A DNA stretch of 64,000 bases, from assembly GCF_008000935.1 (NCBI RefSeq), contig NZ_CP042831.1:3162001-3226000 (forward strand), read 5' to 3'. The position numbers were made by a program, and so were the translations under genes. A model generated the notes under the pieces. That model was not told the DNA's origin, ran no database searches, and worked only from the letters and a program-made list of their open reading frames with translations. The DNA is from Flavobacterium alkalisoli (lineage in GTDB: Bacteria > Bacteroidota > Bacteroidia > Flavobacteriales > Flavobacteriaceae). Shown here piece after piece: positions 26,965-36,478 of this stretch; the first letter of the stretch is position 1; every line of letters begins with the position of its first letter.

Positions 26965-27429
26965 TTACATTGAAGCTGCTGCCAGTCCTCCAACAATAGC
27001 GATAATAAAAGCAAGCGCATAGAAAGAAAGCATGATTATAGCTAAAATACCCACAAATTTATAGTGAGACTTTAAACTCTCGAAAGAAGAGGTAAGCATA
27101 GCGCTATCGTTATTAGCAAATGCTTTTTTAACTCTTGAACCAAATCTGTAAAGATATAATACAGGAAAGAAATAAAGAAGGGCCATCAACAAATAGATTA
27201 CCCCTACCAGAGCACCACCAAGCCCTCCCATAGGACTAGCAGCTCCCATAGCACTACTAAAAGCATTACCCATAGCCATTACACCAAAAGCTACAATCAC
27301 TATAAGTCCTAAACCTACAAACCCAAGTATACCTAAAAAGTTTGCCCATTTACCGGCTTCACGTAAAAAATCTTTAGATTCATTTGTTAATTGTAATTCA
27401 AATGACTCAAATGCGGAATTGTTTTCCAT
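26965..27429 (-). CDS. DUF5362 family membrane protein
   Basis: 154 residues with a soluble N-terminus (ELQLTNESKDFLREAGKWANFLG) and three to four membrane helices separated by a Gly/Ala/Met-rich loop (GNAFSSAMGAASPMGGLGGA). The LREAGKWANFLGILGF start and YRFGSRVKKAF segment match the DUF5362 family of Bacteroidota as I remember it. Function unknown. It lies 38 bases after rocD, so co-transcription is possible. Confidence 0.75.
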   Translation of the reverse strand: MENNSAFESFELQLTNESKDFLREAGKWANFLGILGFVGLGLIVIVAFGVMAMGNAFSSAMGAASPMGGLGGALVGVIYLLMALLYFFPVLYLYRFGSRVKKAFANNDSAMLTSSFESLKSHYKFVGILAIIMLSFYALAFIIAIVGGLAAASM

Positions 27430-27467
27430 AGAAAAATATTTAATTAATAATTGGTTATCGGTTTTTA

Positions 27468-28712
27468 TTATTTCTCAAATTCTTTAAGCGTAGTTGTAAT
27501 AATACTGATACAGTCTGAAAGCTGCTCTTCATTCATTACCAATGGTGGTGCAAAACGAATAATGTTTCCGTGGGTAGGTTTTGCCAAAAGTCCGTTTTCT
27601 TTAAGCTTAACACATATATCCCAAGCTGTTGAACTGTCTTCAGTATCATTAATTACTATAGCATTAAGTAAACCTTTACCCCTTACTAAAGTAACAACAT
27701 TGCTGTTGCTAATATATTGATTTATTTTTTCTCGGAAAATAAATCCCAGTCTTTCCGCATTTTCAGCAAGTTTTTCTTCCTGTACTACTTCAAGTGCTGC
27801 AATTGCTACTGCAGCAGCCACAGGGTTACCCCCAAAAGTAGAACCATGCTGACCCGGCTTAATAACATTCATGATAGCATCATTTGCCAAAACTGCAGAA
27901 ACCGGATATGCGCCTCCTGAAAGTGCCTTCCCTAAAATAAGGATATCAGGCTGCACATTTTCATGATTAACAGCAAGAAGCTTACCTGTTCTTGCAATAC
28001 CTGTTTGTACTTCATCAGCAATAAATAATACATTATGTTCTTCACAAAGTGCTTTAGCTTTTGCAAGGTAGCCTTCTGAAGGAACATAAACTCCTGCCTC
28101 GCCCTGAATAGGCTCTACAAGGAAACCTGCAATATCTTTATCATTCTTTAAAGCATTTTCTAATACTTCAAGATTATCATATTCTATCTTAATAAAACCT
28201 TCTGTATAAGGGCCAAAGTTTTTTCTGGCTCCTTCATCATTAGAGAAAGAGATAATAGTTGTAGTCCTTCCGTGGAAGTTGTTTTTACAAACTACTATTT
28301 TAGCCTGTTGTTCGGCAATACCTTTTTTCTCATAAGCCCATTTTCGGCAAAGCTTAATAGCTGTTTCAACCGCTTCGGCACCGGTATTCATCGGCAATAC
28401 CTTATCAAATCCAAAATAGTTTGTTATGAACTTTTCATACTTACCTAACTGGTCGTTGTAAAAAGCTCTTGATGTAAGCGTAAGAGTTTGAGCCTGCTCC
28501 ATCATTGCACCAACAATTTTCGGGTGGCAATGACCCTGATTTACTGCTGAATATGCCGATAGAAAATCATAATATTTTTTTCCTTCCACATCCCAAACAT
28601 AAACACCTTCACCTTTACTTAACACCACAGGAAGCGGGTGATAATTGTGTGCTCCATATTTGTCTTCTAAAGCAATGGCATCTGCCGAACTCAATTTTTC
28701 TAAAACTGACAT
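27468..28712 (-). CDS. rocD: Ornithine-oxo-acid transaminase
   Basis: 414 residues, class III aminotransferase. Key blocks: [34 protein letters not shown], the cofactor Asp/Glu region [17 protein letters not shown], and the PLP lysine in [18 protein letters not shown]. It converts ornithine and a 2-oxo acid into glutamate semialdehyde and an amino acid, the arginine-to-proline/glutamate route; the proline dehydrogenase later in the window feeds the same semialdehyde pool. Confidence 0.93.
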   Translation of the reverse strand: MSVLEKLSSADAIALEDKYGAHNYHPLPVVLSKGEGVYVWDVEGKKYYDFLSAYSAVNQGHCHPKIVGAMMEQAQTLTLTSRAFYNDQLGKYEKFITNYFGFDKVLPMNTGAEAVETAIKLCRKWAYEKKGIAEQQAKIVVCKNNFHGRTTTIISFSNDEGARKNFGPYTEGFIKIEYDNLEVLENALKNDKDIAGFLVEPIQGEAGVYVPSEGYLAKAKALCEEHNVLFIADEVQTGIARTGKLLAVNHENVQPDILILGKALSGGAYPVSAVLANDAIMNVIKPGQHGSTFGGNPVAAAVAIAALEVVQEEKLAENAERLGFIFREKINQYISNSNVVTLVRGKGLLNAIVINDTEDSSTAWDICVKLKENGLLAKPTHGNIIRFAPPLVMNEEQLSDCISIITTTLKEFEK

Positions 28713-28837
28713 TGTAATCTTAATTTTTAATTTTCACTTTACAATTCCTGCTTTGTTTTAGGAGAGAAATCATCCTTACTGCAAATTAATAAAATTTAAA
28801 CGATTTACAGCTTAAACTGATTAAAATGTAAATAAAA

Positions 28838-28868
28838 ATCCCTCACGCAATACTGCAGTGAGGGATTA
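28838..28868 (-). terminator. Rho-independent terminator of the DinB gene
   Basis: Stem AATCCCTCAC / GTGAGGGATT; on the minus strand it is followed by TTTTATTTACA. Confidence 0.8.
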
Positions 28869-28891
28869 GTAATTTTATTGTATTTTTAACC

Positions 28892-29389
28892 TTAAAAGGT
28901 AACATCGTCGGCACTTGGTCCATAGCTACCCGGTATAGGTATATTAAGAAGCCTTAAATACACTCCTAATTGTGCCCTGTGGTGAATTACCTGCGAGTGT
29001 GCCATACGGATTACATCATACTTAGGCTCTGTACTGTAAACCTGATCTCCGTTACGAAGTGTCCAGGGCTCTGAGAACTGCTCAATATTTACCCTATTTA
29101 AAGCATCTTTGCCGTTTTTTAAAGAATCTTCAAAATAGTCCAGTAATTCTCCTGTGTTCTTTACATCCTTAGGTTCATACGGATTATTAGCAAAATCCAG
29201 TTCATCAGTATCTACTACCATTGCTACCCATCCCGGTAACTCGGCAACGTGAGAGGCAAGTCTTCCAAGCGTCATACTCTTAGGATGAGGTTGCCAGTCA
29301 AATTTTTCAGGAGGAACCCTGCTAAGCATTTTGCGGGTTGTTAAAGCTTCCTGATTCATTTCTCTTTGTAATAACTTAATTAAATCCAT
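28892..29389 (-). CDS. DinB family protein
   Basis: 165 residues with a four-helix DinB/YfiT-like bundle. The metal-binding histidine pattern is present: one His in LGRLASHVAELPGW and two in SQVIHHRAQLGVYLR. DinB-like proteins act as metal-dependent thiol transferases or hydrolases; the substrate here is unknown. It follows the WYL regulator (72 bases), so this regulator may control it. Confidence 0.88.
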   Translation of the reverse strand: MDLIKLLQREMNQEALTTRKMLSRVPPEKFDWQPHPKSMTLGRLASHVAELPGWVAMVVDTDELDFANNPYEPKDVKNTGELLDYFEDSLKNGKDALNRVNIEQFSEPWTLRNGDQVYSTEPKYDVIRMAHSQVIHHRAQLGVYLRLLNIPIPGSYGPSADDVTF

Positions 29390-29461
29390 AACTGTTGTGG
29401 TTTATTGTTTGACAAGACAAAGTAAACCACGGTTTGTGACAACAGTATGTCAGCAGGATTT

Positions 29462-30415
29462 TTAAGCTTCAATTTTTTTTGAAATTCTTTCCAAAAGCTT
29501 TTTTATATCTTTTTTTAAAGACTGAGGTTCAACTATTTCTGCATGATCCGCAAACATTATAAACCATCTGGCAAAGCCTTCCTCGGGCGATTGCGTTAAA
29601 AATGTCATCTCTATACAGTCGTCTACTGCCCTTTCAGAAACAAATCCATAATAATACCTACGTTCCTGTATGTATAATGCTATAGACTTCTCTACTTTTA
29701 TTACAACTCTTCGCATTGTAAGTGTAGCCCTGGCTTCTTCCTTCATCTCATAATACTCCTTAAGAGAGGTTCGTTCCTGCTGTTGTTCATCGGTAAGGAA
29801 TATATTTATTACCCTGTCAATTCTAAATTGCCTGTAGCTTTGCCTTAAATGGCAGTAGCCTATAGTATACCAATTCTCATTTTCATGAAATATACCTATT
29901 GGTTCTATTTTTCTTTCAGAAGTCTGTTCGTTACCAAAAGCCCTGTATTCCATCTTTACAACGAGCTTGTCAGATACGGCTTTAAGTAGTGTATCCAGTA
30001 TATTGCCGGGAGGTATATTATTACGCTTTCTCTGGTTTACTATAATCTGATTTTCAAGATTCTCAACAAGGTCTTTTTCTGTTCCTCTTAAAACAGCCTT
30101 AACCTTATACATGGCAGAAGAAAAATGATTTTGAAGTGAGGCATCGGTAAACTTTTCCATGAGCTTTTCGGCGGTTAAAAAAGCCATCGCTTCTTCCCTG
30201 GAAAACATAACAGGAGGTAATCTATAGCCATCCACTATTGAGTACCCCACCCCTGCTTCACCATAAAGAGGAACACCTGCCTCTTCCAGTGTTCGGATAT
30301 CGCGGTATACGGTACGAAGGCTTATATCAAACCTGTCGGCCAGATCCTGTGCTTTTACTACTTTTTTAGACTGCAGTTGTATTAGTATTGCAGTTATTCT
30401 GTCAAAACGGTTCAT
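29462..30415 (-). CDS. HTH-WYL domain transcriptional regulator (YafY-like)
   Basis: 317 residues: HTH_11 winged helix at the N-terminus (NRFDRITAILIQLQSKKVV, LADRFDISLRTVYRDIRTLEEAGVP), then a WYL domain around residues 150-215 (KMEYRAFGNEQTSERKIEPIGI, ENWYTIGYCHLR, YRQFRIDRV) and a C-terminal WCX-like extension. WYL domains bind nucleic-acid or nucleotide ligands in several regulators. Neighbouring genes DinB and OsmC are plausible targets. Confidence 0.9.
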   Translation of the reverse strand: MNRFDRITAILIQLQSKKVVKAQDLADRFDISLRTVYRDIRTLEEAGVPLYGEAGVGYSIVDGYRLPPVMFSREEAMAFLTAEKLMEKFTDASLQNHFSSAMYKVKAVLRGTEKDLVENLENQIIVNQRKRNNIPPGNILDTLLKAVSDKLVVKMEYRAFGNEQTSERKIEPIGIFHENENWYTIGYCHLRQSYRQFRIDRVINIFLTDEQQQERTSLKEYYEMKEEARATLTMRRVVIKVEKSIALYIQERRYYYGFVSERAVDDCIEMTFLTQSPEEGFARWFIMFADHAEIVEPQSLKKDIKKLLERISKKIEA

Positions 30416-30462
30416 TTGATTGGAGATTGATATGCCAAATATACAAATCCCTTAAATAAATA

Positions 30463-30486
30463 AAGCCCCTTTAATAAGGGGCCTTA
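30463..30486 (-). terminator. Rho-independent terminator of the OsmC gene
   Basis: Stem AAGCCCC / GGGGC(C)TT with a TTTAATAA loop; on the minus strand followed by TTATTTATTT. Confidence 0.75.
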
Positions 30487-30505
30487 AGTAACCTTTGTAA
30501 TTTAT

Positions 30506-30922
30506 CTAGTTCTGCACAAGCGTTGCATTCGACGTGATTTTTGTATTAAGCAGTCTTGATATAGGGCAGTTGGTTTCAGCTTTTTTAACCAGTTCCTGAA
30601 ACTGTTCCGTACTTATATCATCAATTCTCGCTATTAATGACAAATGCGACTCTACAATACTCCCGTTTTGAAAGTCGATATCACATTTAGTTTCAATAGA
30701 AGCTACATCAAAACCTGCCTCATTTATATAAGCAGTTAACTGCATGGTAAAGCAACCTGCATGGGCAGCCGCTACTAGTTCTTCAGGATTGGTACCATTT
30801 CCATCCTCAAAACGGGTTTTAAATGAATATTGTGTGTTATTTAAAACGCCACTCTGGGTACTAATTTTACCGTTTCCTTCTTTTAATGAGCCTTCCCAAA
30901 CGGCTGTTGCATTTCTCTTCAT
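30506..30922 (-). CDS. OsmC family peroxidase
   Basis: 138 residues of the OsmC/Ohr fold with the two redox-active cysteines: the peroxidatic one in AAAHAGCFTMQL and the resolving one in AETNCPISRLL. Family members reduce organic hydroperoxides using lipoylated or thiol partners. OsmC (rather than Ohr) features are the TNPEELVAAAHAGC context. Transcribed alone with a terminator. Confidence 0.92.
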   Translation of the reverse strand: MKRNATAVWEGSLKEGNGKISTQSGVLNNTQYSFKTRFEDGNGTNPEELVAAAHAGCFTMQLTAYINEAGFDVASIETKCDIDFQNGSIVESHLSLIARIDDISTEQFQELVKKAETNCPISRLLNTKITSNATLVQN

Positions 30923-31032
30923 AAGTAAATTCTTTTTTGTAGTTGTTTTTTAATTCCTTATAAAGTTACTCAATTGTTAAGCAACATATTATGAACTACT
31001 TAAATTTAACAAAAGATTAAAATTGTAAGTCG

Positions 31033-31587
31033 TTACTCATAATCTTCCATCATACTCTGCAGTTTTAGGGTTGTATTCCAATTTCTGGTAGTTGCCCTTA
31101 CCTTAAGCTTAGACTCTATAAGGTTATTGGAAAGTTTAGTTTCAGATGCTTTAGAAACCAGTTTAAAATATAAAATATCACCTTTCAGTTCTATTATGTC
31201 TTCCCCTATAGGAGCATGTTGTAATTTTTTCATATTCTCAACAGATGGCTTTTCCGAAAGGAAAGTTACATACAGCTTTTTAGTTCCTTCCTCTAACTCT
31301 CCTTTTTTGGCAAAAGGATTATTAGCTACTGCCTTGTTAACATCGTCTATATCCACTACAAAAACAACCACTTCAAATCCGTATTGTTTTTCAATCATAA
31401 CTTCAATAGCCGCAGCTATTTTTGATTTAGAAGTTTCATCTGACTCAAAAATCACATTACCACTTTGTATGTACGTTTTCACGTTTTTGTATCCTTCGGC
31501 ATCCATGAGCTTCCTAAGATCTTCCATCTTTATGATTTTTTTTCCGCTAACATTTATCCCCCTGAAAAGCGCTAAGTATAAAGCCAT
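31033..31587 (-). CDS. DUF1697 domain-containing protein
   Basis: 184 residues. The start YLALFRGINVSGKKIIKMEDLRKL and the following YIQSGNVIFES are the DUF1697 hallmark. An alpha/beta fold of unknown activity, widespread in bacteria. Divergent from rlmD with 68 bases between. Confidence 0.88.
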   Translation of the reverse strand: MALYLALFRGINVSGKKIIKMEDLRKLMDAEGYKNVKTYIQSGNVIFESDETSKSKIAAAIEVMIEKQYGFEVVVFVVDIDDVNKAVANNPFAKKGELEEGTKKLYVTFLSEKPSVENMKKLQHAPIGEDIIELKGDILYFKLVSKASETKLSNNLIESKLKVRATTRNWNTTLKLQSMMEDYE

Positions 31588-31643
31588 TATTGTAGTATAA
31601 AGAGTTTAATTACAAAAATATTTAAATTTTATAAGCAATAGCT

Positions 31644-31651
31644 TATTTTTG
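31644..31651 (+). promoter_or_regulatory. Candidate -7 element TATTTTTG for rlmD
   Basis: Matches the Bacteroidota -7 consensus TAnnTTTG. It ends five bases before the ATG, which would give a leaderless or nearly leaderless transcript. No clear -33 TTG partner is seen, so the assignment is tentative. Confidence 0.35.
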
Positions 31652-31655
31652 CCGC

Positions 31656-33068
31656 ATGGGAAGAAAAAGATCAGACAAGATAGTGTTTGACAATGTCAAA
31701 GTTCTTGATGCAGGCGCTAAAGGCGTATCGGTAGCTAAAGCTCCCGACGGAAAAGTTATATTTATACCAAACGTGGTTCCTGGTGATGTGGTAGATATTC
31801 AGACTTTCAAAAAAAGAAAGTCGTACTACGAGGGAAAAGCCATTAACATTCATGAATATTCTGAACACAGAATAGACCCTGTGTGCAGTCACTTTGGCTC
31901 TTGCGGAGGCTGTAAATGGCAAAAAATGAAATACAGCCAGCAGCTTTTCTATAAAAATCAGGAAGTATATAACAACCTTAAGCGTATTGGTAAAATAGAA
32001 TTGCCTGATTTTGAACCTATATTAGGATCGGAAAAACAGTTCTTTTACCGTAATAAGATGGAATTCTCTTTTTCCAACAGCCGTTGGATGACTGAAGAAG
32101 AGATTCAAAGCGGAAAAGAAATTGATAATGCTAATGCCCTGGGATTCCATATTCCTAAAATGTGGGATAAGATTCTTGACATTACCCATTGCAGCCTGCA
32201 GGAAGACCCAAGCAATGCCATAAGAAATGAGATAAGGGACTTTGCCAATAAAAACGGACTTACATTCTTTAATCCGCGTAACCACGAAGGGCTTCTTCGT
32301 ACACTGATGATACGTACTGCCTCTACTGGAGAAATAATGGTACTTATACAGTTTTTTGAAGATGATAAAGAAAAGCGTGAGCTTATACTGGATTTCCTTG
32401 CAGAGCGTTTCCCACAAATTACCTCATTACAATATGTAATTAACAGCAAGGCTAACGACACGCTTTACGATCAGGATATTAAACTATATAAAGGGCGTGA
32501 TTATATACTGGAAGAAATGGAAGGGCTTAAGTTCAGTATTAATGCCAAGTCTTTCTACCAGACTAATTCTGACCAGGCTTTTGAGCTTTATAAGATAACT
32601 CGCGAATTTGCCGGACTAACAGGTAACGAATTGGTATACGATTTGTATACAGGTACAGGTACAATTGCTCAGTTTGTTTCTAAAAAGGCTAAAAAGGTTG
32701 TTGGTGTTGAAGCCGTACCGGAAGCGATTGCTGATGCTAAGGAAAATGCTAAGCGTAATAATATTACCAACTGCGAGTTTTTTGTAGGAGACATGAAAGT
32801 TGTATTCAACGAAGAATTTATCAGTACTCATGGCAAGCCGGATGTAATTATTACCGATCCACCACGCGATGGTATGCATAAAGATGTGGTAGAGCAAATT
32901 TTAAAAATTGCACCGGAGAAAGTAGTATATGTAAGCTGTAACTCAGCTACACAGGCACGTGACCTTGCTTTAATGGACGAAAAATATAAAGTTACTCGTG
33001 TACGCCCTGTAGATATGTTCCCGCAAACGCATCATGTGGAAAATGTTGTACTTTTGGAAAAACGATAA
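31656..33068 (+). CDS. rlmD: 23S rRNA (uracil-C5)-methyltransferase, RlmD/RumA family
   Basis: 470 residues. N-terminal TRAM domain (KVLDAGAKGVSVAKAPDGKVIF), an iron-sulfur cluster region with CSHFGSCGGCKWQ, then the SAM methyltransferase domain: LVYDLYTGTGTIAQFV, TDPPRDGMH, and the catalytic cysteine loop VYVSCNSATQARDL. The family methylates uracil C5 in rRNA or tRNA; RlmD (U1939) and RlmCD/TrmA-like specificities cannot be separated by eye. Downstream genes for DUF6452 and DUF6048 proteins follow closely (21 bases to the first). Confidence 0.92.
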   Translation: MGRKRSDKIVFDNVKVLDAGAKGVSVAKAPDGKVIFIPNVVPGDVVDIQTFKKRKSYYEGKAINIHEYSEHRIDPVCSHFGSCGGCKWQKMKYSQQLFYKNQEVYNNLKRIGKIELPDFEPILGSEKQFFYRNKMEFSFSNSRWMTEEEIQSGKEIDNANALGFHIPKMWDKILDITHCSLQEDPSNAIRNEIRDFANKNGLTFFNPRNHEGLLRTLMIRTASTGEIMVLIQFFEDDKEKRELILDFLAERFPQITSLQYVINSKANDTLYDQDIKLYKGRDYILEEMEGLKFSINAKSFYQTNSDQAFELYKITREFAGLTGNELVYDLYTGTGTIAQFVSKKAKKVVGVEAVPEAIADAKENAKRNNITNCEFFVGDMKVVFNEEFISTHGKPDVIITDPPRDGMHKDVVEQILKIAPEKVVYVSCNSATQARDLALMDEKYKVTRVRPVDMFPQTHHVENVVLLEKR

Positions 33069-33089
33069 TTTAATATCCGCCTTATCAAT

Positions 33090-33626
33090 ATGAAAAAAAT
33101 AATTACAGGTTCTTTTCTCCTACTCCTAGCAGCCATAGGCTTTTTGAGTTGTGAAAAAGACGATATATGTGCAGAAGGTACTGTTACTACCCCAAATCTG
33201 GTGGTTGAGTTTTATGACAAAGACAACCGTACTGTACTAAAAAATGTAACTTATTTTCAATATTTCACAACTGATGGCGATACCCTTCCGAGTTACAAAA
33301 CATATTTAAATACTAATAAAATATTAGTACCCCTAAGGACTAATAATGAAGAATCGCAATGGGTTTTCAGCTTGGGTAAAAAAGTAAACAGCGATACCAT
33401 CTATAACAAAGACGCTATTACTTTTAAATACCTGCACAACGAAATTTATGTTTCCAGAGCCTGCGGTTTTAAATCTAATTTTATACTTAACCCAAATATA
33501 CAGGATGATCCTAACCCACAGGTAGATGATTCTCAGGATGCAGACGGTCTTTGGATACAGGATTATACAATAGAACAGCCTAACATTGAAACCTCAGATG
33601 AAGTACATGTCAAAATTTATTTTTAG
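33090..33626 (+). CDS. DUF6452 family lipoprotein
   Basis: 178 residues. Signal peptide MKKIITGSFLLLLAAIGFL with lipobox LSC (Cys21), then CEKDDICAEGTVTTPNLVVEFYD, the recognisable start of DUF6452 proteins of Flavobacteriaceae. The rest is beta-rich. The 3' end overlaps the next gene by 20 bases. rlmD-DUF6452-DUF6048 looks like one operon; function unknown. Confidence 0.8.
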   Translation: MKKIITGSFLLLLAAIGFLSCEKDDICAEGTVTTPNLVVEFYDKDNRTVLKNVTYFQYFTTDGDTLPSYKTYLNTNKILVPLRTNNEESQWVFSLGKKVNSDTIYNKDAITFKYLHNEIYVSRACGFKSNFILNPNIQDDPNPQVDDSQDADGLWIQDYTIEQPNIETSDEVHVKIYF

Positions 33627-34308
33627 TGTCGTTTTAATGTTGGTTTTTACATCAGCATTTTCACAACAGGAACAGGATACAATAGTAAACACCCCTTTAA
33701 AAAATCAGCGTTATGGCCTTCGTATAGGTGCCGACCTATATACTGCTGCACGCTCTATTTATGACGATAAGTTTCAGGGCTTTGAAATTGTAGGTGATTA
33801 CAGGCTTTCTCAAAAATTCTTTGCTGCGGCCGAAATAGGAAATACAAAAATTACTGTTGATGACGACCAGTTAAACTTTACCACAAACGGAACCTATCTT
33901 AAAGTAGGGTTTGATTATAATACTTACGAGAACTGGCTGGACATGCAAAACATGATCTATGTAGGTATGCGTTATGGGGTAAGCAGTTTTAGCCAAACCC
34001 TTAACAGTTACCAGATTTATGATCCGTCAGGATATTATGACCCAACTATAATATATCCTAATCAGGAATACACCGGGTTAAATGCACATTGGCTTGAATT
34101 TGTAGCCGGTGTAAAGGCAGAACTGGTAAACAACCTTTTCCTTGGTTTTAGCTTAAGGCTTAAGACACTTATCGTAAACAATAAGCCTGATAACTTTGAT
34201 AATCTATACATTCCGGGCTTTAACCGAACTTATGAAGGTAGCTTTGGAACCGGATTTAATTATACTGTTTCCTACCTGATACCTATTTACAAAAAAGGTA
34301 AAAAATAG
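33607..34308 (+). CDS. DUF6048 family outer-membrane beta-barrel-like protein
   Basis: 233 residues from the ATG at 33607, chosen because it gives a clean signal peptide (MSKFIFSVVLMLVFTSAFSQ); the frame opens earlier at 33586. The mature part is made of amphipathic beta strands (YGLRIGADLYTAARSI, KFFAAAEIGNTKITV, TYLKVGFDYNTYEN, YVGMRYGVSSFS) and ends in TVSYLIPIYKKGKK, typical of an eight- to ten-strand outer-membrane barrel. Coupled with the DUF6452 lipoprotein, so the two may act together at the cell surface. Confidence 0.8.
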   Translation: MSKFIFSVVLMLVFTSAFSQQEQDTIVNTPLKNQRYGLRIGADLYTAARSIYDDKFQGFEIVGDYRLSQKFFAAAEIGNTKITVDDDQLNFTTNGTYLKVGFDYNTYENWLDMQNMIYVGMRYGVSSFSQTLNSYQIYDPSGYYDPTIIYPNQEYTGLNAHWLEFVAGVKAELVNNLFLGFSLRLKTLIVNNKPDNFDNLYIPGFNRTYEGSFGTGFNYTVSYLIPIYKKGKK

Positions 34309-34329
34309 TGTTACAGCAACCTAACTTAA

Positions 34330-34359
34330 AAGCGTAAGTATATACTTGCGCTTTTTTTG
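34330..34359 (+). terminator. Rho-independent terminator of the rlmD operon
   Basis: Stem AAGCG(T)AAGTAT / ATACTT(G)CGCTT with adjacent T-run. Confidence 0.8.
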
Positions 34360-34453
34360 TTGTTAGGGGTTATTTTTATAAAATAATTAATACTAAAATG
34401 GGGATTTAGCGTTAAATTGCAAGATAATTTTATGCAGAATAACTACCAGAATT

Positions 34454-36007
34454 ATGAATGAAATAAAGATATTATGGGTTGATGATGAAATTGACCTTTT
34501 AAAACCACATATACTTTTTCTTGAAAAAAAGAACTATAAAGTTACTACTGCCAATAACGGGCAGGATGCACTTGATCTTTTTGACGAAGAAAACTTCGAT
34601 ATAGTATTCCTTGATGAAAATATGCCCGGACTAAGCGGATTAGAAACGCTTGCCGAAATGAAGGAGAAAAAATCTTCTGTTCCGGTAATTATGATTACCA
34701 AAAGTGAAGAAGAATACATTATGGAAGAGGCTATCGGGTCTAAAATTGCCGATTATCTTATAAAACCGGTAAACCCTAACCAGATACTGCTTAGCTTAAA
34801 GAAAAACCTTGACATCTCAAGACTGGTATCAGAGAAAACTACACTTGATTACCAAAAAGAGTTCCGTAAAATATCCATGGATCTTTCTATGGTAAACAGT
34901 TATGAGGACTGGGTAGACCTTTACAAAAAACTTATCTTCTGGGAAATTGAGCTCGAAAACATTGAAGACCACAGTATGATAGAAATACTGGAATCTCAAA
35001 AATTAGAGGCTAATTCACAGTTTGGTAAATTCATAGAGAAAAATTACGAAGACTGGTTTAATCCTAAAGAAGATGACAAACCGGTACTTTCACATAACCT
35101 GTTCAGACAACTTGTTGTGCCTGAAATTCAAAAGAAACAACCTATACTTTTTGTTGTGGTTGATAATCTTAGGTATGACCAATGGAAAGCTTTTGAAAGC
35201 GTAGTAAACAATCATTACAAGCTTGAAAAAGAAAATGCCTACTATTCCATACTGCCAACTGCCACTCAGTATGCACGTAATGCCATCTTCTCTGGTTTAA
35301 CACCATTGGAAATGGAGAAGAAATATCCACAATACTGGAAAAATGATGTGGACGATGGCGGTAAAAACCTTTATGAGGCCGAGTTCCTAACCGAACAGCT
35401 TCGCCGTTTAGGTCTTAACATCAAACAGGAATATTATAAAATAACCAACTTTAAAGACGGTAAAAAACTTGTAGACAACTTTAAGGGACTTAAAAACAAT
35501 GACCTTACCACTGTAGTATACAACTTTGTGGATATGCTGTCTCACGCCAAAACCGAAATGGATGTGGTAAAAGAACTGGCAAGTAACGACAAGGCTTACC
35601 GCTCGCTTACATTAAGCTGGTTTAAAAATTCTCCGTTACTGGAAATGATACAACAGGCTCAGCAAATGGGCTTTAAGCTTATCCTGACTACAGACCACGG
35701 TACCATAAATGTAAAAAACCCTTCTAAAGTTATAGGAGACAGAAACACAAGTCTTAACCTGCGTTATAAAACAGGACGAAGCCTTACTTTTGAAGATCGT
35801 GATGTTTATCATGTAAAAGATCCAAAAAGTATACAGCTTCCTGCTGTAAATATGAGCAGTTCTTTTATTTTTGCTAAAAACGATTTATTCCTGGCTTATG
35901 TAAACAATTTTAATCATTATGTAAGCTATTACAGAAATACCTACCAGCATGGTGGTATTTCACTGGAAGAAATGATTATTCCGTTTTTAGTGTTTAACCC
36001 AAAATAG
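34454..36007 (+). CDS. porX: PorX: response regulator with PglZ phosphodiesterase domain
   Basis: 517 residues. CheY-like receiver (residues 1-120) with DDE near the N-terminus, phospho-acceptor Asp54 in VFLDENMPG, Thr/Lys in MITKSEE and DYLIKPVNP; a helical linker; then a PglZ (alkaline-phosphatase superfamily) domain from about residue 210 with VVVDNLRYDQW, PTATQYARNAIFSGLTP, VDMLSHAKTEM, TTDHGTINV and H...YRNTYQHGGISLEEM. PorX acts with sensor PorY and a sigma factor to control the type IX secretion system of Bacteroidota. The gene order porX-tsaE-ald is one I recall in Flavobacteriaceae. Confidence 0.93.
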   Translation: MNEIKILWVDDEIDLLKPHILFLEKKNYKVTTANNGQDALDLFDEENFDIVFLDENMPGLSGLETLAEMKEKKSSVPVIMITKSEEEYIMEEAIGSKIADYLIKPVNPNQILLSLKKNLDISRLVSEKTTLDYQKEFRKISMDLSMVNSYEDWVDLYKKLIFWEIELENIEDHSMIEILESQKLEANSQFGKFIEKNYEDWFNPKEDDKPVLSHNLFRQLVVPEIQKKQPILFVVVDNLRYDQWKAFESVVNNHYKLEKENAYYSILPTATQYARNAIFSGLTPLEMEKKYPQYWKNDVDDGGKNLYEAEFLTEQLRRLGLNIKQEYYKITNFKDGKKLVDNFKGLKNNDLTTVVYNFVDMLSHAKTEMDVVKELASNDKAYRSLTLSWFKNSPLLEMIQQAQQMGFKLILTTDHGTINVKNPSKVIGDRNTSLNLRYKTGRSLTFEDRDVYHVKDPKSIQLPAVNMSSSFIFAKNDLFLAYVNNFNHYVSYYRNTYQHGGISLEEMIIPFLVFNPK

Positions 36008-36016
36008 GTTAATTAT

Positions 36017-36424
36017 ATGGAACTGACTTTTTCCCTTGAGGAGATTGATAATGCTGCTAAACAGATACTGGCACATGACATGAAAAAGACTGTGCTGTTT
36101 CATGCAGGTATGGGTGTAGGTAAAACAACACTTATTAAAGCTATAGCAAAACAGCTGGGAGTTAAGGACATGACCTCCAGCCCTACTTTTTCTCTGGTAA
36201 ACGAATATGAAACAGAAAATGGCGATATACTCTACCATTTTGACCTTTATCGTTTAAATACCGAAGAAGAAGCTTATGATATGGGGCTTGATGAGTATTT
36301 TTATTCAGGCAATCTTTGCCTTATAGAATGGCCGGAAAAAACACCTAACCTTATACCTTTAGACCACACTACAATTACCATAAAACAACTGCCGGACGGA
36401 AAGAGGCATCTAGTTGTAAAATAG
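36017..36424 (+). CDS. tsaE: tRNA threonylcarbamoyladenosine biosynthesis ATPase TsaE
   Basis: 135 residues with Walker A AGMGVGKTTLIKAI, switch-like SSPTFSLVNEYE, Walker B HFDLYRL and the conserved LCLIEWPE. TsaE drives the TsaBD complex that puts the t6A modification at position 37 of ANN-decoding tRNAs. It starts nine bases after porX, so it is probably co-transcribed. Confidence 0.93.
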   Translation: MELTFSLEEIDNAAKQILAHDMKKTVLFHAGMGVGKTTLIKAIAKQLGVKDMTSSPTFSLVNEYETENGDILYHFDLYRLNTEEEAYDMGLDEYFYSGNLCLIEWPEKTPNLIPLDHTTITIKQLPDGKRHLVVK

Positions 36425-36478
36425 TTATTTAACTTAGTATAATTTTTGTAAATTGTATCAAATTTTTTCAGCCAAACC

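Noticed and set aside
31127..31600. 157-codon plus-strand frame across the DUF1697 gene
   Set aside because: Antisense shadow; the minus-strand frame carries the recognisable DUF1697 signature.
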